This document shows positions 44,731 through 55,600 of a stretch of DNA of 64,000 nt, one piece after another. Every line of letters begins with the position of its first letter. Within the stretch, counting starts at the first letter, position 1. The translations under genes were made by a program, and so were the position numbers. Source of the stretch: Arthrinium phaeospermum (Eukaryota > Ascomycota > Sordariomycetes > Amphisphaeriales > Apiosporaceae); the NCBI GenBank assembly GCA_006503535.1, contig QYRS01000001.1:1-64000 (forward strand). Direction: 5' to 3'. Under the pieces are notes generated by a model. It had not been told where the DNA came from, made no database searches, and saw only the letters and a list, made by a program, of their open reading frames with translations.

Positions 44731-44967
44731 CGAGGTGACGCCCGACCCCGAGGGGTGGGCCGGCGGATCGAGAGGCAGGGGGCTTTGTACGCTGCGGCGG
44801 CGGCCGAGTATGTGGACATGGGGCACCGGATCTTCTCGCTGGACGACAGCGAGACGAGGAAGTTGTTGGATGATGGGGATGGTGATGAAGGCGCGGCACG
44901 AGAGGAGCTGTGCGAGCCCGTGGATGACCGATTCATACAGAAGGTCATGAGCAGTTTGGGGGTGTAG
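44731..44967 (+). pseudogene. Fragment of unrecognised gene, C-terminal part
   Basis: After the condensation remnant another frame reads GALYAAAAAEYVDMGHRIFS, LDDSETRKLLDDGDGDEG and DDRFIQKVMSSLGV, ending at a stop at 44965-44967. The regular amphipathic sequence looks like the genuine C-terminus of some protein, but I cannot name the family. It may be another piece of the decayed cluster fused by deletion. Confidence 0.35.
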
Positions 44968-46041
44968 AGTTGTTTCATTTGTCACATGAATTTCATACTT
45001 AGTTGGAGTTACTGGTGTTTTAGGGAAACCCAAAACGAAATACGAGAAAAGAAAGGGAAGGAAATGAGCAGGCGACATACACGCGGAGGGCAGTTATCTT
45101 GGAGAATAAGGGTTATGAGGAAAAGGGTATATATATTTTATTACGAATAGAAACTTCAATTCTCCCAAAGATGACACTTAGTAACTAGAACTCCCAAGGT
45201 GTTGTGCTTGAAGTAAATGATGACTATGATCACGGAGCGCTGAAGAGAAGAGCATCAACCCATTTCGCAGTGTTCACTGAGAAGACGCCTGGCCATTAGC
45301 GCTTAAGCGCCCGACAAGGTCAGTGGCTTCTGACTTTTGTGGCTGAAACCCCACTGTTGCTGCCTTAGGGGCTTGCTTACTCGCTAAAGCCGACAGACAG
45401 GACACCATCAGCAACAGCAATCTGACCTCATCGGAGAAGCAAGAACACGAGAAACGACATCAAGAATCTTGACATCCTTCTTCGCACCATGATCTAAGGG
45501 CTGTTGCGACATGCTCCCTCAGCTGGGGACACCAGTACTTGCACTGCTCCTTTCTGCAATGCCCTGGCTGCTGCTCATTTTCCGACTCCTTTCTGCCACA
45601 CTCATTGTCCATCCAACGGCTGCTTTGTCCGTGCCACACTAACCGTTCACCACTCTTTACAACAATAGTTTTGTTTCTCTAGGCCACCAGACAACGCTCG
45701 CTATCCAATACCTTGGTTAATCGTGTTTGTCGGACTGTTTCTCTCGATTGTGCACTTTGGACACAATAAAAGCCGCCGGATAATCACGCCCATTGAGGTT
45801 ACTCGTGGCTTGGGTGCAAAGAAACAATCGTGTCAAAGATATCTGCCAATGAATTGCATAGGCATACGCAGATCAGCTTGCATTGCAGCCAAAGCTCAAT
45901 TCCCCACTACAGCACAACTCGCTGCACTATCACGACACTTGGAACAATACACGGCGACAAAGGGATCCAAAACCCAAAGTATAACGAGACTGGTTTGAAA
46001 ACCAATCGTTTGACACATTGGCCACATCACACTCTGCCATT
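44968..46041. other. Intergenic region
   Basis: About 1.07 kb with AT-rich sequence near 45120-45160 and no credible gene. The right part is the leader of the DUF2293 gene and includes CT-rich patches. Confidence 0.5.
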
Positions 46042-47040
46042 ATGCCATCTCAACCCCCCGGCCATGAGCCTGTCGTCAAGGTCTCATCGCCCCTGCCCAA
46101 GGGCTACACCTTCGTCCCCAAGGGCAACGTCTACATCACCGCCAACTGCCGCCGCCTGACCCAAGCGGCCAAGAAGACGGTGTACGCCGTCATCAACCAC
46201 CGGCGGCAAAGCGTCGGCATCCGCGTCCCCGCCCCCATCCATGCCCAAGTCGTGCAAGACGAGCGGGCCTCGCGCGCCGACCGGGCCAGCGCCGTGGAGA
46301 AGCGGGACGCGACGCTGGAGAAACAATTCCGCGAGGCCATTCTGAACCAGTTCCCCCAGACGCCCGCGGCCAGCGTCCCGCTCGTGGTGAAGCGCGCCAT
46401 GCTCAAGGGCAGCCGCCGCGTGGGCCGCACGGGCAAGCTGGACATCGAGACCAAGGCCAGGCTGGCGGTGCGCGCGCACATCCGCCACACGCACACGGAC
46501 TACGACGGCATGCTGAGGGCCAAGACGCACACCAAGAACCAGGCGCGCGACGTGGTGCTTGCCAAGATCGACGAGGTGGCCAAGAGCTGGGGCGGCAAGG
46601 TGGACGAACATCGCCGCGGGCGTCATTCCAAGAAGCAGAGGAAAGAGGGGAGGAATGACAGGAGGAGAGGAAATGAGAAAGACAAGGGGAAGGCAAAGAG
46701 CGACACCAAGAGCGCCGCTGCCGCCGCCAAGCCGCGGGGTGGAAACACCGAGAGAGGAGGAAGCTCCAGTCGACGGAGATCTAGTCTGGTCAGGAACAAG
46801 TCGCCAATGCAAGTGAAGAAGCTAGAAATTCGACTAGCAGGGCGGGACGGCGGCGGAAGCAGCAATCCAGTCAAAACCCCGGCCCAGACGGGCACATCCT
46901 TGCAGCCTTACACCATCGATTCTGATTCTGAAGAAGAGCTGGATGATGACTACGAGAGCGACGAGAGCGACGAGTTCGAGTGGTGCGAGTCTGACGACGA
47001 TGACGTGAACAGCGACTCGGAATGGACACCCGACGACTAA
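46042..47040 (+). CDS. DUF2293 domain protein
   Basis: A single-exon gene for 332 aa. The ATG at 46042 (MPSQPPGHEPVVKVSSPLPK) is the first in frame. Residues about 35-60 (KKTVYAVINHRRQSVGIRVP) and about 90-160 (FREAILNQFPQTPAASVPLV, RAMLKGSRRVGRTGKL, VRAHIRHTHTDYDGML) match the fungal DUF2293 pattern, whose biochemical role is unknown. A strongly basic, disordered middle follows (HRRGRHSKKQRKEGRNDRRR), then a very acidic Ser/Asp/Glu tail (SDSEEELDDDYESDESDEF). This basic-then-acidic layout suggests a nuclear, nucleic-acid-associated protein (inference). There is no signal peptide or membrane segment. Confidence 0.82.
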   Translation: MPSQPPGHEPVVKVSSPLPKGYTFVPKGNVYITANCRRLTQAAKKTVYAVINHRRQSVGIRVPAPIHAQVVQDERASRADRASAVEKRDATLEKQFREAILNQFPQTPAASVPLVVKRAMLKGSRRVGRTGKLDIETKARLAVRAHIRHTHTDYDGMLRAKTHTKNQARDVVLAKIDEVAKSWGGKVDEHRRGRHSKKQRKEGRNDRRRGNEKDKGKAKSDTKSAAAAAKPRGGNTERGGSSSRRRSSLVRNKSPMQVKKLEIRLAGRDGGGSSNPVKTPAQTGTSLQPYTIDSDSEEELDDDYESDESDEFEWCESDDDDVNSDSEWTPDD

Positions 47041-47480
47041 AGTGTCGCGACAGGCGGGAGCGAAGGAAATGTTACGAAATGCTTGGGCGAAGGCTCTGTG
47101 ATGACCATTTGGTGGATTTGAAGTGTCGCAAGCGAGAGATGGAAGATGGATTTTTGTTGATACCAATAGAGTGGATGACGAGTGCAACATTGGACGGAAA
47201 CAGAGATGGAATAGACAAGCCCTGTGAGGCTATGGGTGGTAACGAGACCGGTATTGCTTGCTTGATGTACTGATATATGATACCCCAACTAGAATAGAGA
47301 CTGAAGTATTGTAGCCGCTAGACCATGTGTTTCCAGCCTGTGTCGCCCCGCTGACCATTGACGCCAATACGGCCCTTCAGCCTGTCAACCGAACAGCACA
47401 TCTAGTACCCGCTCGAAACGACTCCTGGCAAGAGAAGTCAGCTAATTGTCGCAATTTGAGGACGAAGATATGGTGTTTTC
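47041..47480. other. Short convergent intergenic region
   Basis: These 440 bp lie between the ends of the DUF2293 and permease genes and hold no gene. They are probably the two 3' UTRs. Confidence 0.5.
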
Positions 47481-49495
47481 TTACTTGGCAGGGACAACCA
47501 CGAAGTTTCTCGTGTACTCTTCAATGCCCGCAAGGTCCTGCACGAGGTCCGCCTCGTGGGGCTTGACGAACTTGGTCCTGTGGACAATCTTCCACCCCAC
47601 GTACAGGACGGGGCAGATGAACAGCATCATGTACCTAAAGCAAGTCAAATAATCGTACGTCAGCAATCAAACATCCGCATCGTGTATCGTAAATGAATAG
47701 AAACAATCAAGAACTCACGAGAACAAGAAACTAGGCACATCCCACTTCCCCGGCAAAAACACCGTGTACCCGCCCATCCACGCCATGACGAACGTCGCCA
47801 CGAGCGCATACCACGCCGCGTACGGCTGCCCGAACCCGCGGTACGGCAGCGACTCGCGCGGGATGCCCTGGGCGCGGAGGGCGCGGTGGAAGCAGAGGTA
47901 CGTGACGCACATCACACTAAAATTGATGAGCTGCGACGCCGTCACCAGCGAGACGAACCAGCTGAGCACCGTCGCGGAGCCCTCCGACACCTGCAGGAAT
48001 GAGAGCAGCGAGATGAGCAGGACGACGGCGACGCTGTAGATGGGGACGCCGTTGCCGAGGCAGACGGTCAGGAAACGCGGGGCCTTGCCCTCGAGGGCCA
48101 GGCCGAAGAGCGACCGCGAGGCGCAGTAGACGTAGCTGTTGCCCGCCGAGAAGGCGGCCGTGAGGACCATGGCGTTGACGATGTGGGGCAGCACGGGGAT
48201 CCCCAGCCGGCTCATGGCAATCACATAGGGCGAAGCCGCGGCGCCGGGCTTGTCCTTCTCGAAGGCGTCGGCCATGGTGGCGTCATTGTAGGGGACCAAG
48301 ATACCGACGCACAGGGAGCCGAGCATGAAGAAGGTCGTCAGTCGGTAGAAGACGGCATTGTAGGCGCGCGGCATGACGAAGCGCGGGTTCTCGGCCTCGC
48401 CCGCCGCCATGGAGACGTAGTCGGGCCCCGCGATGGTGAAGGAGGCCTGGATCAGGCACTGCAGGAACCCCATGAAGCGGCCGAGGTCGCCCGAGTGGTA
48501 GAAAGTGTTGAAAGAGCCCGGATTTTTCCACTGCACATTGACCAAAAGTAATTAGCAATTGAGAGTATGCAGAGAGAAGACATGACTCAATTGAGCCGCA
48601 GCGCAAATGGCGCAACTGAGGGTGTTGACCAACACCCAAACCCAGCATTCAACAACCAAACCACAAAGAAGGGCAAAAGCCAAAAGGCGCAATCAAGTTC
48701 AAGTCACGGTGTATACGTACATATTTGAACCCGAACCGGTCATGCTGAGGATTACCACCAAGCATCACGATGAAGGTGAAGATGATGAGGCCGATGATGA
48801 GCAAGACCTTGCCGAGCGCGGCCCAGAACTCACTCTCGCCGTACCATTTCACGGCCAGCAAGTTGATCAGAGCGTACAGTATGATCACAATCGAGATGAT
48901 GGCGGCGGTTGGGACTGCTTCACTCCAGAAATGGATGATGACATTGCATGCAGTGATCTCAAAGGGCACCAAGGCAGCTTCAAAGATGAAGAAATCTGTG
49001 TCAAGGGATATTCCTGTATCAGTGACTGTCGCTCACATATCACATCATGAACAAGCACTGGGATCAGTCATAGAACCTACTCCATCCAGCAGCGAAGCCA
49101 AAAGCCTCATCGACCCAGCGTCCCGCAAAGCGAATGAACGGCGACGAGATGGGCAGATACGTGACCATCTCCGCCATGCAGAGGGTGACGGACAGGATCA
49201 CGGAGCACCAGAGCGTGAAGGCCAGAAACAGGCTGGCCGGCCCGCCCTGGAGCAGGCCCTTGCCGATCTGGACGTAGAGCGCGGTGCCGATGGTGCCGCC
49301 GATACCGATGAGCTGGATGTGGCGGGATTTTAGCTTGCGGTGCGTCTGGTCTAACGCGCTGCCCACAGACACCGACGGGATCCGACCCGCCGGCGCCCCG
49401 AACTCGACGTTCTTTTCTGCGTCCGAGCCATTCGAGGCCGTCGCATACTGGGTCGACGGCGAGCTCTTGGCGTAATCAACGCCGGACGAACTCAT
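47481..49495 (-). CDS. Amino acid permease (APC superfamily, fungal YAT type)
   Basis: Four exons (49081-49495, 48721-48995, 47719-48530, 47481-47634), with introns of 85, 190 and 84 bp, give 551 aa. The protein imports amino acids with protons across the plasma membrane. The cytosolic N-terminus is followed by the family signature in TM1 (KSRHIQLIGIGGTIGTALYV). Other landmarks are GWNFFIFEAALVPFEITACN across the first junction, VKWYGESEFWAALGKVLLII, SFTIAGPDYVSMAAGEAENP, GNSYVYCASRSLFGLALEGK, and GWKIVHRTKFVKPHEADL in the C-terminal tail. About 12 membrane helices are visible. All junctions keep the frame. The start is MSSSGVDYAKS at 49495; the frame stays open farther upstream but without an ATG. 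The exact substrate cannot be told from sequence. Confidence 0.93.
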
Positions 49496-50917
49496 GGTGC
49501 AAGAAGAGGCGAGGCGCGCGGCCACCGGCTTTTGCTAGATCAGGCTGCGGCTAGTTGGCGTTGGCGGTGGAAAGTCTGAGCGAAACCACGATGCAAGAGG
49601 GCTTGGGGACAAGCGCATCGAGCTGCGAAGGACTTTGGGAAGATCGGACAAAGGGAGCTTTACTGGAGAGACAAGACGCCGCCGAGAACGAGAGCGGGAA
49701 AATTGGCTCGGTAACGGATAGGGTGGGTGAGAACATGTTTCCACTGCTGACGAAGACGCGGCCAAGCTTTTAAAGAACTGCATAGGACAGTAGGGCTGCG
49801 TAACTGGGTCGGTCTGCAATCAGAGCATCCATGCTGTGCAAGGCGAGATCAGATAGAAAGCGCATCGGTCAGAGGTCCTTCCAATTGGCAGATAGCACCT
49901 AGCATATGTCAATCCCGTAAGTGGTGCATCGCCAAGCTGATTCCTAACGAATAACCATGGGGGGAGACTGGGGGCCGGGGGACCCTGGCTCGCCCGGCTG
50001 CGCGGGGCTCGGACGGACTGGACTGAACACTTGGGCCCAACTCGTGAGACATGCATGGATAAGCATCCTTCGACTTTCCCAATCGCCTACCGAGTCGAGG
50101 CAGCTGGGCGAGGCGAGGGTCCGGGCTGATAGCCTTTCTTCAGTCGCCTGGAACTGCGACCAGCCGCGCATGGGTACTGGACGATAACTGGATGGCATCT
50201 TGTACAGCCGAGGTGGGTGCATTTCCAAAAGTGGGAAAATCGACAGAGAGTTGTCCATAGTGGCTTCTTGTCTTCTTAGTCCCCGAGGATCTGTGGGGTG
50301 ACCATGGGGTCTCACAGCGCTAGGCGTTTACTGTCCTTATCAGCTAACCGGTCGGTGGTGGCGCACGGCAGCGGTTGAGGCTTTTTTCAGCGCTGCCGCT
50401 CTTTGGATGCGAGTCTGCCTCGGGTGTGCTGGAAGCTGAGCCTGACCGAAGCATGACGTATGCGGTATCGATGTGCAGCCTGAATGAACTGGGAGGCAAT
50501 TGAGGAGGGATAAGAATCAGTCGCTTCAAGTATAGCGTGGAACATATATCGTCGCTACTCAAATTGTCATAAATGATCCGAGGCAAAAACACGCCAGATT
50601 GCCGGGCGTCGATTTGTCCAAGAAACGGGCATAGGATGCGTGGTCTAGAACCACCGCCATCGTGATAAACCCCCGGGCGCCAGTCCAATTGCGTGGGGGG
50701 AGGACGAGAGCTTGTTTGAAAACACACTTGACCGCATGCAGGAAGAAATGGCAAAAACAGCTGCTGCGCATTTCTCGGCATGCTTGGCTCGGAAGGTCCG
50801 ATCATGATCATTGGGGCGCCTCGGCATTTTGACTGTCCTTGAGCCATCGCGCATTCTTTTCATTGGTCCTCTGGCAAAGCCAAGAGCAATCAAGCTAATG
50901 GTGATGTGCGCAGGAGC
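49496..50917. other. Intergenic region
   Basis: This 1.4 kb region separates two minus-strand genes and holds the permease promoter (right of 49495). Only overlapping, non-coding-looking ORFs are present in it. Confidence 0.5.
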
Positions 50918-52441
50918 TCAATCATCGCGAGCCCGACCAGATTCGTAGATTGTGTCAGTCCTTGTCTTGAGTACGTCATTGACGTTGCTGCTGACAACGT
51001 TCGCAAATTGGACAGAGCGGAAAAGAATGCCCAACTCTTGACTCGTGAACCAGCTGGCGCGGTCCATGTTGCCAGATCCCAGTACGATGTACTCATCATC
51101 AACAACGGTCAACTTCAGATGAGACTGCACAGGCTCTTCAGAGACCCCTTTCGCCTGAACGTTAGGGCGAAAGTATGCAATCCGGAGACGGCCCAGTCTG
51201 GGTCTGCCAGCTTCCAAGTCAATATCGGGGTTTGTTGCCAGTGCATCATCGACCTGATTTTGCGTCAGAGGCGAGGTAGAACCTTTGAGGTTATGGTAGC
51301 GCCGAATGAGAGACTTGAGGCAGCGACTCGTGGTGGTGCCGGCAGTGATGATTTGTTCCACCAACATCATGTTTTTGCCGGTGACAATGGTGACATGGAC
51401 GCCTCGGCCCAACGCCTGCAAGATGCCATCCATTACGGAAGCCGAAGTCAAATTGGGCGTCTGGATATAGATGGAATGATGGGCCATGTCAAGCAGGCAG
51501 CTGACTGCGACATTCAATGGCGTTAATGGAGGCTTGGGATCGTCCATCCATGGGAACGGCCGAAAACATGGGTTCCGGTGATGGGACGAGGGCAGCAAGA
51601 CGGTTGGGATGGCGTCCATGGATAGAGGTGCAAAGCGGCTGGCGGGGCTTTGTATCACGTTCAGCCAGGACGGAATGATTTCAGGCGACAGCGGGCTGGT
51701 GTCGTTATCGGCCGGCAGGACGGGCAGATCGCTTTCCCAGACGCTCTGATAGAATTGCATCACGCTCGAGACGGCGCTCCCGGAGATGTCGACGCAGCCT
51801 TCGAGCCATGGTTCCCAGCTCACATTACAGCTGGGGAGCCAAGCGCGCTGGCGGTCGATCACCACAAACTTGGGGTGCATGACGCTGAAGGGAAGGAAAA
51901 ACAACGTCTTCACTTGGAGGTCGATAGCCCCGGCCCTGAGTGCCTCGGCCGCGGGCAGACCCAATTGAGAGGGCCAGGTATGCGGCGGGTAGACGTAGCC
52001 ATCCTTGGAGTTTGGGTGGAAAAGCTTCTGGAATAAGGACCGCGAAGAGAAGCAAATGCGAATCCGGAGAGGCTCAATGGGAGCACCTGACTGGCTGATG
52101 AATCGTTCCCTCTCTTGGGCGAGTTGGGCAATGGCGTCGCACAAAGCCGTCAATGTGTCGGACTTTGCCCAGAAGCAGGTTACCAGAATGATTTCTCGGC
52201 GGGCCTGAAGAATCGCAGGCAAGATGGACTGGGTGTAGATTGATGCACCGGTCCCGAGCTGAAAGGAATGTATGTGGGAAGTAGTGACTAACGTGTCAGA
52301 ATCTACGCCTTGGTCTGTTGCATTGTGTCGATGGTAGTAGTCAGGAAACTGTGTTTTCCTGGTGTCCCGAAACTTGGAGTCGCCATTGTGGTCGAGGTGG
52401 TATCTCCAAGGCGCGACAAAGGCTTCCAACGCAGCACTCAT
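50918..52441 (-). CDS. Phospholipase D-like protein with two HKD motifs
   Basis: A single-exon gene for 507 aa from the ATG at 52441 (MSAALEAFVAPWRYHLDHNG). The PLD superfamily cuts phosphodiester bonds with two HxKxxxxD motifs in one active site. Here they are VMHPKFVVID (H189, K191, D196), followed by CNVSWE, and SHLKLTVVDD (H441, K443, D448), followed by GSGNMDRASW. Both are complete. The region between contains IYIQTPNLTS, the usual lead into the second half. There is no signal peptide, so it is probably cytosolic. Related fungal proteins resemble cardiolipin-synthase-like PLDs more than PX-PH phospholipase D. The substrate is unknown. Confidence 0.88.
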   Translation of the reverse strand: MSAALEAFVAPWRYHLDHNGDSKFRDTRKTQFPDYYHRHNATDQGVDSDTLVTTSHIHSFQLGTGASIYTQSILPAILQARREIILVTCFWAKSDTLTALCDAIAQLAQERERFISQSGAPIEPLRIRICFSSRSLFQKLFHPNSKDGYVYPPHTWPSQLGLPAAEALRAGAIDLQVKTLFFLPFSVMHPKFVVIDRQRAWLPSCNVSWEPWLEGCVDISGSAVSSVMQFYQSVWESDLPVLPADNDTSPLSPEIIPSWLNVIQSPASRFAPLSMDAIPTVLLPSSHHRNPCFRPFPWMDDPKPPLTPLNVAVSCLLDMAHHSIYIQTPNLTSASVMDGILQALGRGVHVTIVTGKNMMLVEQIITAGTTTSRCLKSLIRRYHNLKGSTSPLTQNQVDDALATNPDIDLEAGRPRLGRLRIAYFRPNVQAKGVSEEPVQSHLKLTVVDDEYIVLGSGNMDRASWFTSQELGILFRSVQFANVVSSNVNDVLKTRTDTIYESGRARDD

Positions 52442-53664
52442 TTGGTGGCAGGTGCAGAAGGTAATGGCGGGGGCACAGCACAATAACAGGTGAGTCTTGA
52501 TGTCTTGAATATGCAATCCTAAAAGTAGAAGCAATTGTCGCAAGAGATTATGTATTCGCTCATGTCAGTTGGCAAGATATCTGGGGTGACTGGATGTCGG
52601 CATTGACGTTTCGATATGACGACGCGTGTTCCCATTTTGGCACTGCCCTGAATGCTTGAATTGGCAAAGCGCTACTGTTGGCGGCGGCCCACTGTGCTAC
52701 GGCGCCTAGCATTGGAAGCAACTAGAGCGAAAACGGGCCGTGTTGGGACGGCGCCCAGCTTGTCGGGACTCACAGGCGGCCACCACCAATCATGAACATT
52801 TGCTTTTTCTTTCAGACAGGTATGAATGTAGATATCATGCTATCGTATGCCGAGGGCCAAATGACTGTTGCAACATTTCCTGTATATGGACGGATACTTG
52901 GGTCACTCGAGTAGACTCGTACAAAGCACCATTCAAACTTGCACCCACCGAGGGGGCCAATTGGCAAGTGCTGAACCGATGGATGGAGTGAATCCCTGCA
53001 CCCTGGGTTTACCTGATCGATCGCTACCGAGGCCAGGGCACTCCCGGAATCTGGGGTATATGGGTTAACCAAAGAAATAACGGATGAAGATCTGCGACGG
53101 CTGTATTGTTGCGCTGTGTTCTCGCACGTACATTGACAACTTCCAAATTCTCAATGGGCATTTCTCGGATTCATGCCAAGCCTCCCTGGCGAAAGCAGAA
53201 GACTCGCAAACAGCAAATGACCCTCAAAAACATAAACTCAAAAACTGTTCACCAGATACCTCCATTTCAATGAGTTCGACGGAAACTTGTCTTCATATAC
53301 CAATGCCGATTCCACCAGTGCCGCGTGTCCAACGAACCTCCCAACAAGTTGACACATCACAATTTCATCAAACAATAACAGCAGAGCACCAACCACTGTG
53401 ACTCTGCTTTCCATCGGGGAACCTCAAAGTGACCACTCTCACCGTAATCACAGTCGCTCAGCGCCCAGACGACTCCTCATCCAGCGTCACACCCAGCTTT
53501 ACCCTAATCACAATTGGTCAATCAACAAGCGAAACTCCAGTCAGGTCCATTACGAGCAACATATTGTTGTTGGAGCTTCCGCCCTTGCTTGGTGTCAAGT
53601 TCAGGTTTCCCTCGTTTAAACTCCCAAATCCCATTTGACCTGCATCGAAATACTATCCATCAAC
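52442..53664. other. Intergenic region with ORF debris
   Basis: The left part is the promoter of the PLD-like gene. From about 53080 the plus strand has Thr/Ser/Val-rich frames (such as TLTVITVAQRPDDSSSSVTP near 53430-53490) without a convincing start or homology. They could be the remains of a low-complexity gene. Confidence 0.4.
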
Positions 53665-54219
53665 ATGGACTGTCCTCCACTCTCCAAGGACGAATGGTTA
53701 TTTGGCACTTGGTCTGGACCGTCTAATCCCAACAACACGACACCTCCGACCACTGAGCCCGCGTCCTCGCCCACCAATCCAAACACAGAATCATCATCGA
53801 GTTCCCGCACCCCGAAGGTGACAACAACCAACTCCCGCATCATGTGCAGCACAGCATACTCAAATCAAAGAGCACCTGCAAGTACCATTGGCTACTCAAC
53901 CTCGCGTTCTCCTGTCCTTCCTATTTGCAGGCGTTGCGGAATTATATCCACCCGTGTCAAGTTCGGAAAATGTGTACCCTTCATTCCGCGTCCTGGTTCC
54001 TCTCTTGATCGTGCAAGGATGCTATCCTACAGGGGTACCGGTTGCGGCTCCAAAGGTGTTGACTTCTCCGAGCTTGCCCGGATTTACCTCGAGCCAGACC
54101 CTGATTGGGACGACGGTACCGGTGATGGAGACGAAAGTGACGACCACTTGTCCCCAACAGACATCCAAGCAGACCCGTCATCTTCATCAGCACAGGGGCA
54201 ATCAAACCAATCGCAATGA
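53665..54219 (+). CDS. Hypothetical Ser/Thr/Pro-rich protein, doubtful
   Basis: An open frame of 184 aa starting MDCPPLSKDEWLFGTWSGPS. The first half is Pro/Thr/Ser-rich (NNTTPPTTEPASSPTNPNTE), the second has CRRC and an acidic tail (DPDWDDGTGDGDESDD). An overlapping frame (53888-54256) also reads as Thr/Ser-rich protein, so frame choice is uncertain. No domain or signal peptide is recognised. It may be a decayed gene or a chance ORF just before the tRNA-like array. Confidence 0.25.
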   Translation: MDCPPLSKDEWLFGTWSGPSNPNNTTPPTTEPASSPTNPNTESSSSSRTPKVTTTNSRIMCSTAYSNQRAPASTIGYSTSRSPVLPICRRCGIISTRVKFGKCVPFIPRPGSSLDRARMLSYRGTGCGSKGVDFSELARIYLEPDPDWDDGTGDGDESDDHLSPTDIQADPSSSSAQGQSNQSQ

Positions 54220-54419
54220 TCTTCTCGACTTCGTTTATGACACCGACTGGACGTAGAACCTCCTTAAATTAGGTACCTGTTCTCCAATGAGATTCACGCG
54301 TCTGTAATACGATATGATTGGCGTGGACAAGCCTATCAACGTGTACCGAACATTCCTATGGTACCTAGTCCAGTACATATCCCAAAACAATGACTTCCAC
54401 TACAACAAACAACATTGAT

Positions 54420-54516
54420 GGGCATGTGGTGTAGTGGTTGCACACTCGACTTGTACAATCGTGATTTGGTCAGGAGCGACAGTCGAGAGGCGTTGGTTCG
54501 ATTCCCTCCGTGCCCC
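54420..54516 (+). tRNA. tRNA-like unit 1
   Basis: The acceptor arms GGGCATG and CGTGCCC pair over 7 bp with one G-T. A-box-like TGGTGTAGTGG and B-box GGTTCGATTCC are present. The D stem is GTGT/GCAC and the anticodon stem is CTCGA/TCGAG. The anticodon loop is 33 nt instead of 7, consistent with an intron of 26 nt. The T stem is poor (GTTGG/CCCTC). TTTT follows within 10 bases, a Pol III terminator. If read as a tRNA with the intron after position 37, the anticodon would be TGT, but this is uncertain. It may be a tRNA pseudogene or a distinct small RNA. Confidence 0.5.
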
Positions 54517-54638
54517 ATCCTTTTGCTCTTTCCCCTTGTTTTGCTGCCATCCAATACCATATATATTTTTCAAGCCAGTGCCACCTTCCCACAATATTAG
54601 ACACCTGAGCACCCCACTTTCCACACAACAGAACCAAA

Positions 54639-54734
54639 GGGCACGTGGTGTAGTGGTTGCACACTCGACTGGGCAATCGTGATTTGGTCAGGAGCGTCAG
54701 TCGAGAGGCGTCGGTTCGATTCCCTCCGTGTCCA
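54639..54734 (+). tRNA. tRNA-like unit 2
   Basis: Acceptor arms GGGCACG/CGTGTCC pair over 7 bp and the anticodon stem CTCGA/TCGAG is perfect. The loop is 32 nt and shares CGTGATTTGGTCAGGAGCG with unit 1. The A and B boxes are identical to unit 1. The T stem has two mismatches. TTTTT follows at 54740-54744. It begins 219 bp after unit 1. The nominal anticodon (GGG) differs from unit 1 although the presumed intron is nearly the same. Confidence 0.5.
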
Positions 54735-54858
54735 GTTCCTTTTTGCCAGTCCCCACTTTCTGCTACTCGATACTTATCGGACACACTCTGTAGGTAGCCC
54801 AGATCCCCAGGGAATTAATGACCTAAACAACACCACCCTTTTATATCAAGCGGGCAAA

Positions 54859-54955
54859 GGGTACGTGGTGTAGTGGTTGCACAACCAGTTTTGTGAATGG
54901 CAATACTGCTGCCGGCAGCGACTGGTAGGCGTCGGTTCGATTCCGGCCGTCCCCA
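54859..54955 (+). tRNA. tRNA-like unit 3
   Basis: The best-formed arms in the left array: T stem GTCGG/CCGGC is fully paired (one G-T), the anticodon stem ACCAG/CTGGT is perfect, and acceptor GGGTACG/CGTCCCC pairs in six of seven. The loop is 33 nt with AATACTG in its middle. A and B boxes are intact and a T run follows at about 54960. The start is 220 bp after unit 2. The nominal anticodon is TTG, but position 37 would be T, which is unusual for a working tRNA. Confidence 0.5.
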
Positions 54956-55088
54956 TTCTTTTTAGGTTTTGCTCCCCCCTATTTCTTTTGGCAAACGGTG
55001 GATACATGTATGTGACAAGGTTTTAGTACCACATGGAACAACTGAAAGTATCCAAATAACCTGCCCAACGTTTAATAATATTAAAAAA

Positions 55089-55191
55089 GGGCATGTGGTG
55101 CATGTGTAGTGGTTGCACACCCAGCTACGTGAATGGCGCCCCTATCGCCGGCAGCGAAGTTGGGAGGCATTGGTTCGATTCCTCTCGTGTC
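55089..55191 (+). tRNA. tRNA-like unit 4, with insertion
   Basis: Acceptor GGGCATG/CGTGTCC pairs with wobble. The D region has a six-base insertion (CATGTG), apparently a copy of the end of the acceptor arm. The anticodon stem CCCAG/TTGGG closes a 35-nt loop that shares GTGAATGG and GCCGGCAGCGA with unit 3. B-box GGTTCGATTCC is intact, and a long T run follows from about 55197. It starts 230 bp after unit 3. Confidence 0.42.
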
Positions 55192-55288
55192 CAATCTTTT
55201 TTTGCCCCACTGTCTCCTTTCCACTCGATATCTTGCGCACACCTGAGGCATAAAGCGTCCAAGATTCCCATGCTTCTACAACATTAGG

Positions 55289-55388
55289 GGGCACGTGGTG
55301 TAGTGGTCGCATACTCAGTTGCGTGAGACGTAATACCGCTACGAGCAGCGCAGCCTGAGAGGCATTGGTTCGATTCCTCTCGTGTCCA
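55289..55388 (+). tRNA. tRNA-like unit 5
   Basis: Acceptor GGGCACG/CGTGTCC pairs over 7 bp. The anticodon stem CTCAG/CTGAG is perfect around a 36-nt loop with TAATACCG in the middle. The A box is slightly changed (GTAGTGGTCGCAT), and B-box GGTTCGATTCC is intact. The T stem has two mismatches. A T run follows at 55392-55397. It starts 200 bp after unit 4. Confidence 0.45.
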
Positions 55389-55518
55389 GCACTTTTTTCT
55401 TTTTGGCTCTCTGACATCCTTTCAATCGTTGCGCTTCAACTGAATGGTCTCACAAAATTCGCATCTCGTGTTTCCAGGAAACTCATCAGGCAAACAGGCG
55501 ACCCACCATCAACAAATA

Positions 55519-55600
55519 AAAGGTATATGGTGCATTGCAGCACGCTGGAGGCGATCTGGTGCAGCACGACCTGAAGAGATGTCGATTTGATTGCCGTCTC
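55519..55600 (+). pseudogene. tRNA-like unit 6, degraded
   Basis: The position is as expected (230 bp after unit 5). It shows AGGTATATGGTGCATTGCAG at the A-box end and GTCGATTTGATTGCC in place of the B box, differing from the other units by several G-to-A and C-to-T changes. The acceptor arm no longer pairs and the central loop is shorter. Confidence 0.35.

Noticed and set aside
46084..46812. 242-codon minus-strand open frame
   Set aside because: Antisense of the DUF2293 gene. The sense protein has the conserved domain.
54336..55417. Short ORFs on both strands across the tRNA-like array (repeated RNRTNAS-like sequences)
   Set aside because: The repeated peptide similarity (HERNRTNAS, HGGNRTDAS) comes from the repeated B-box DNA, not from coding.
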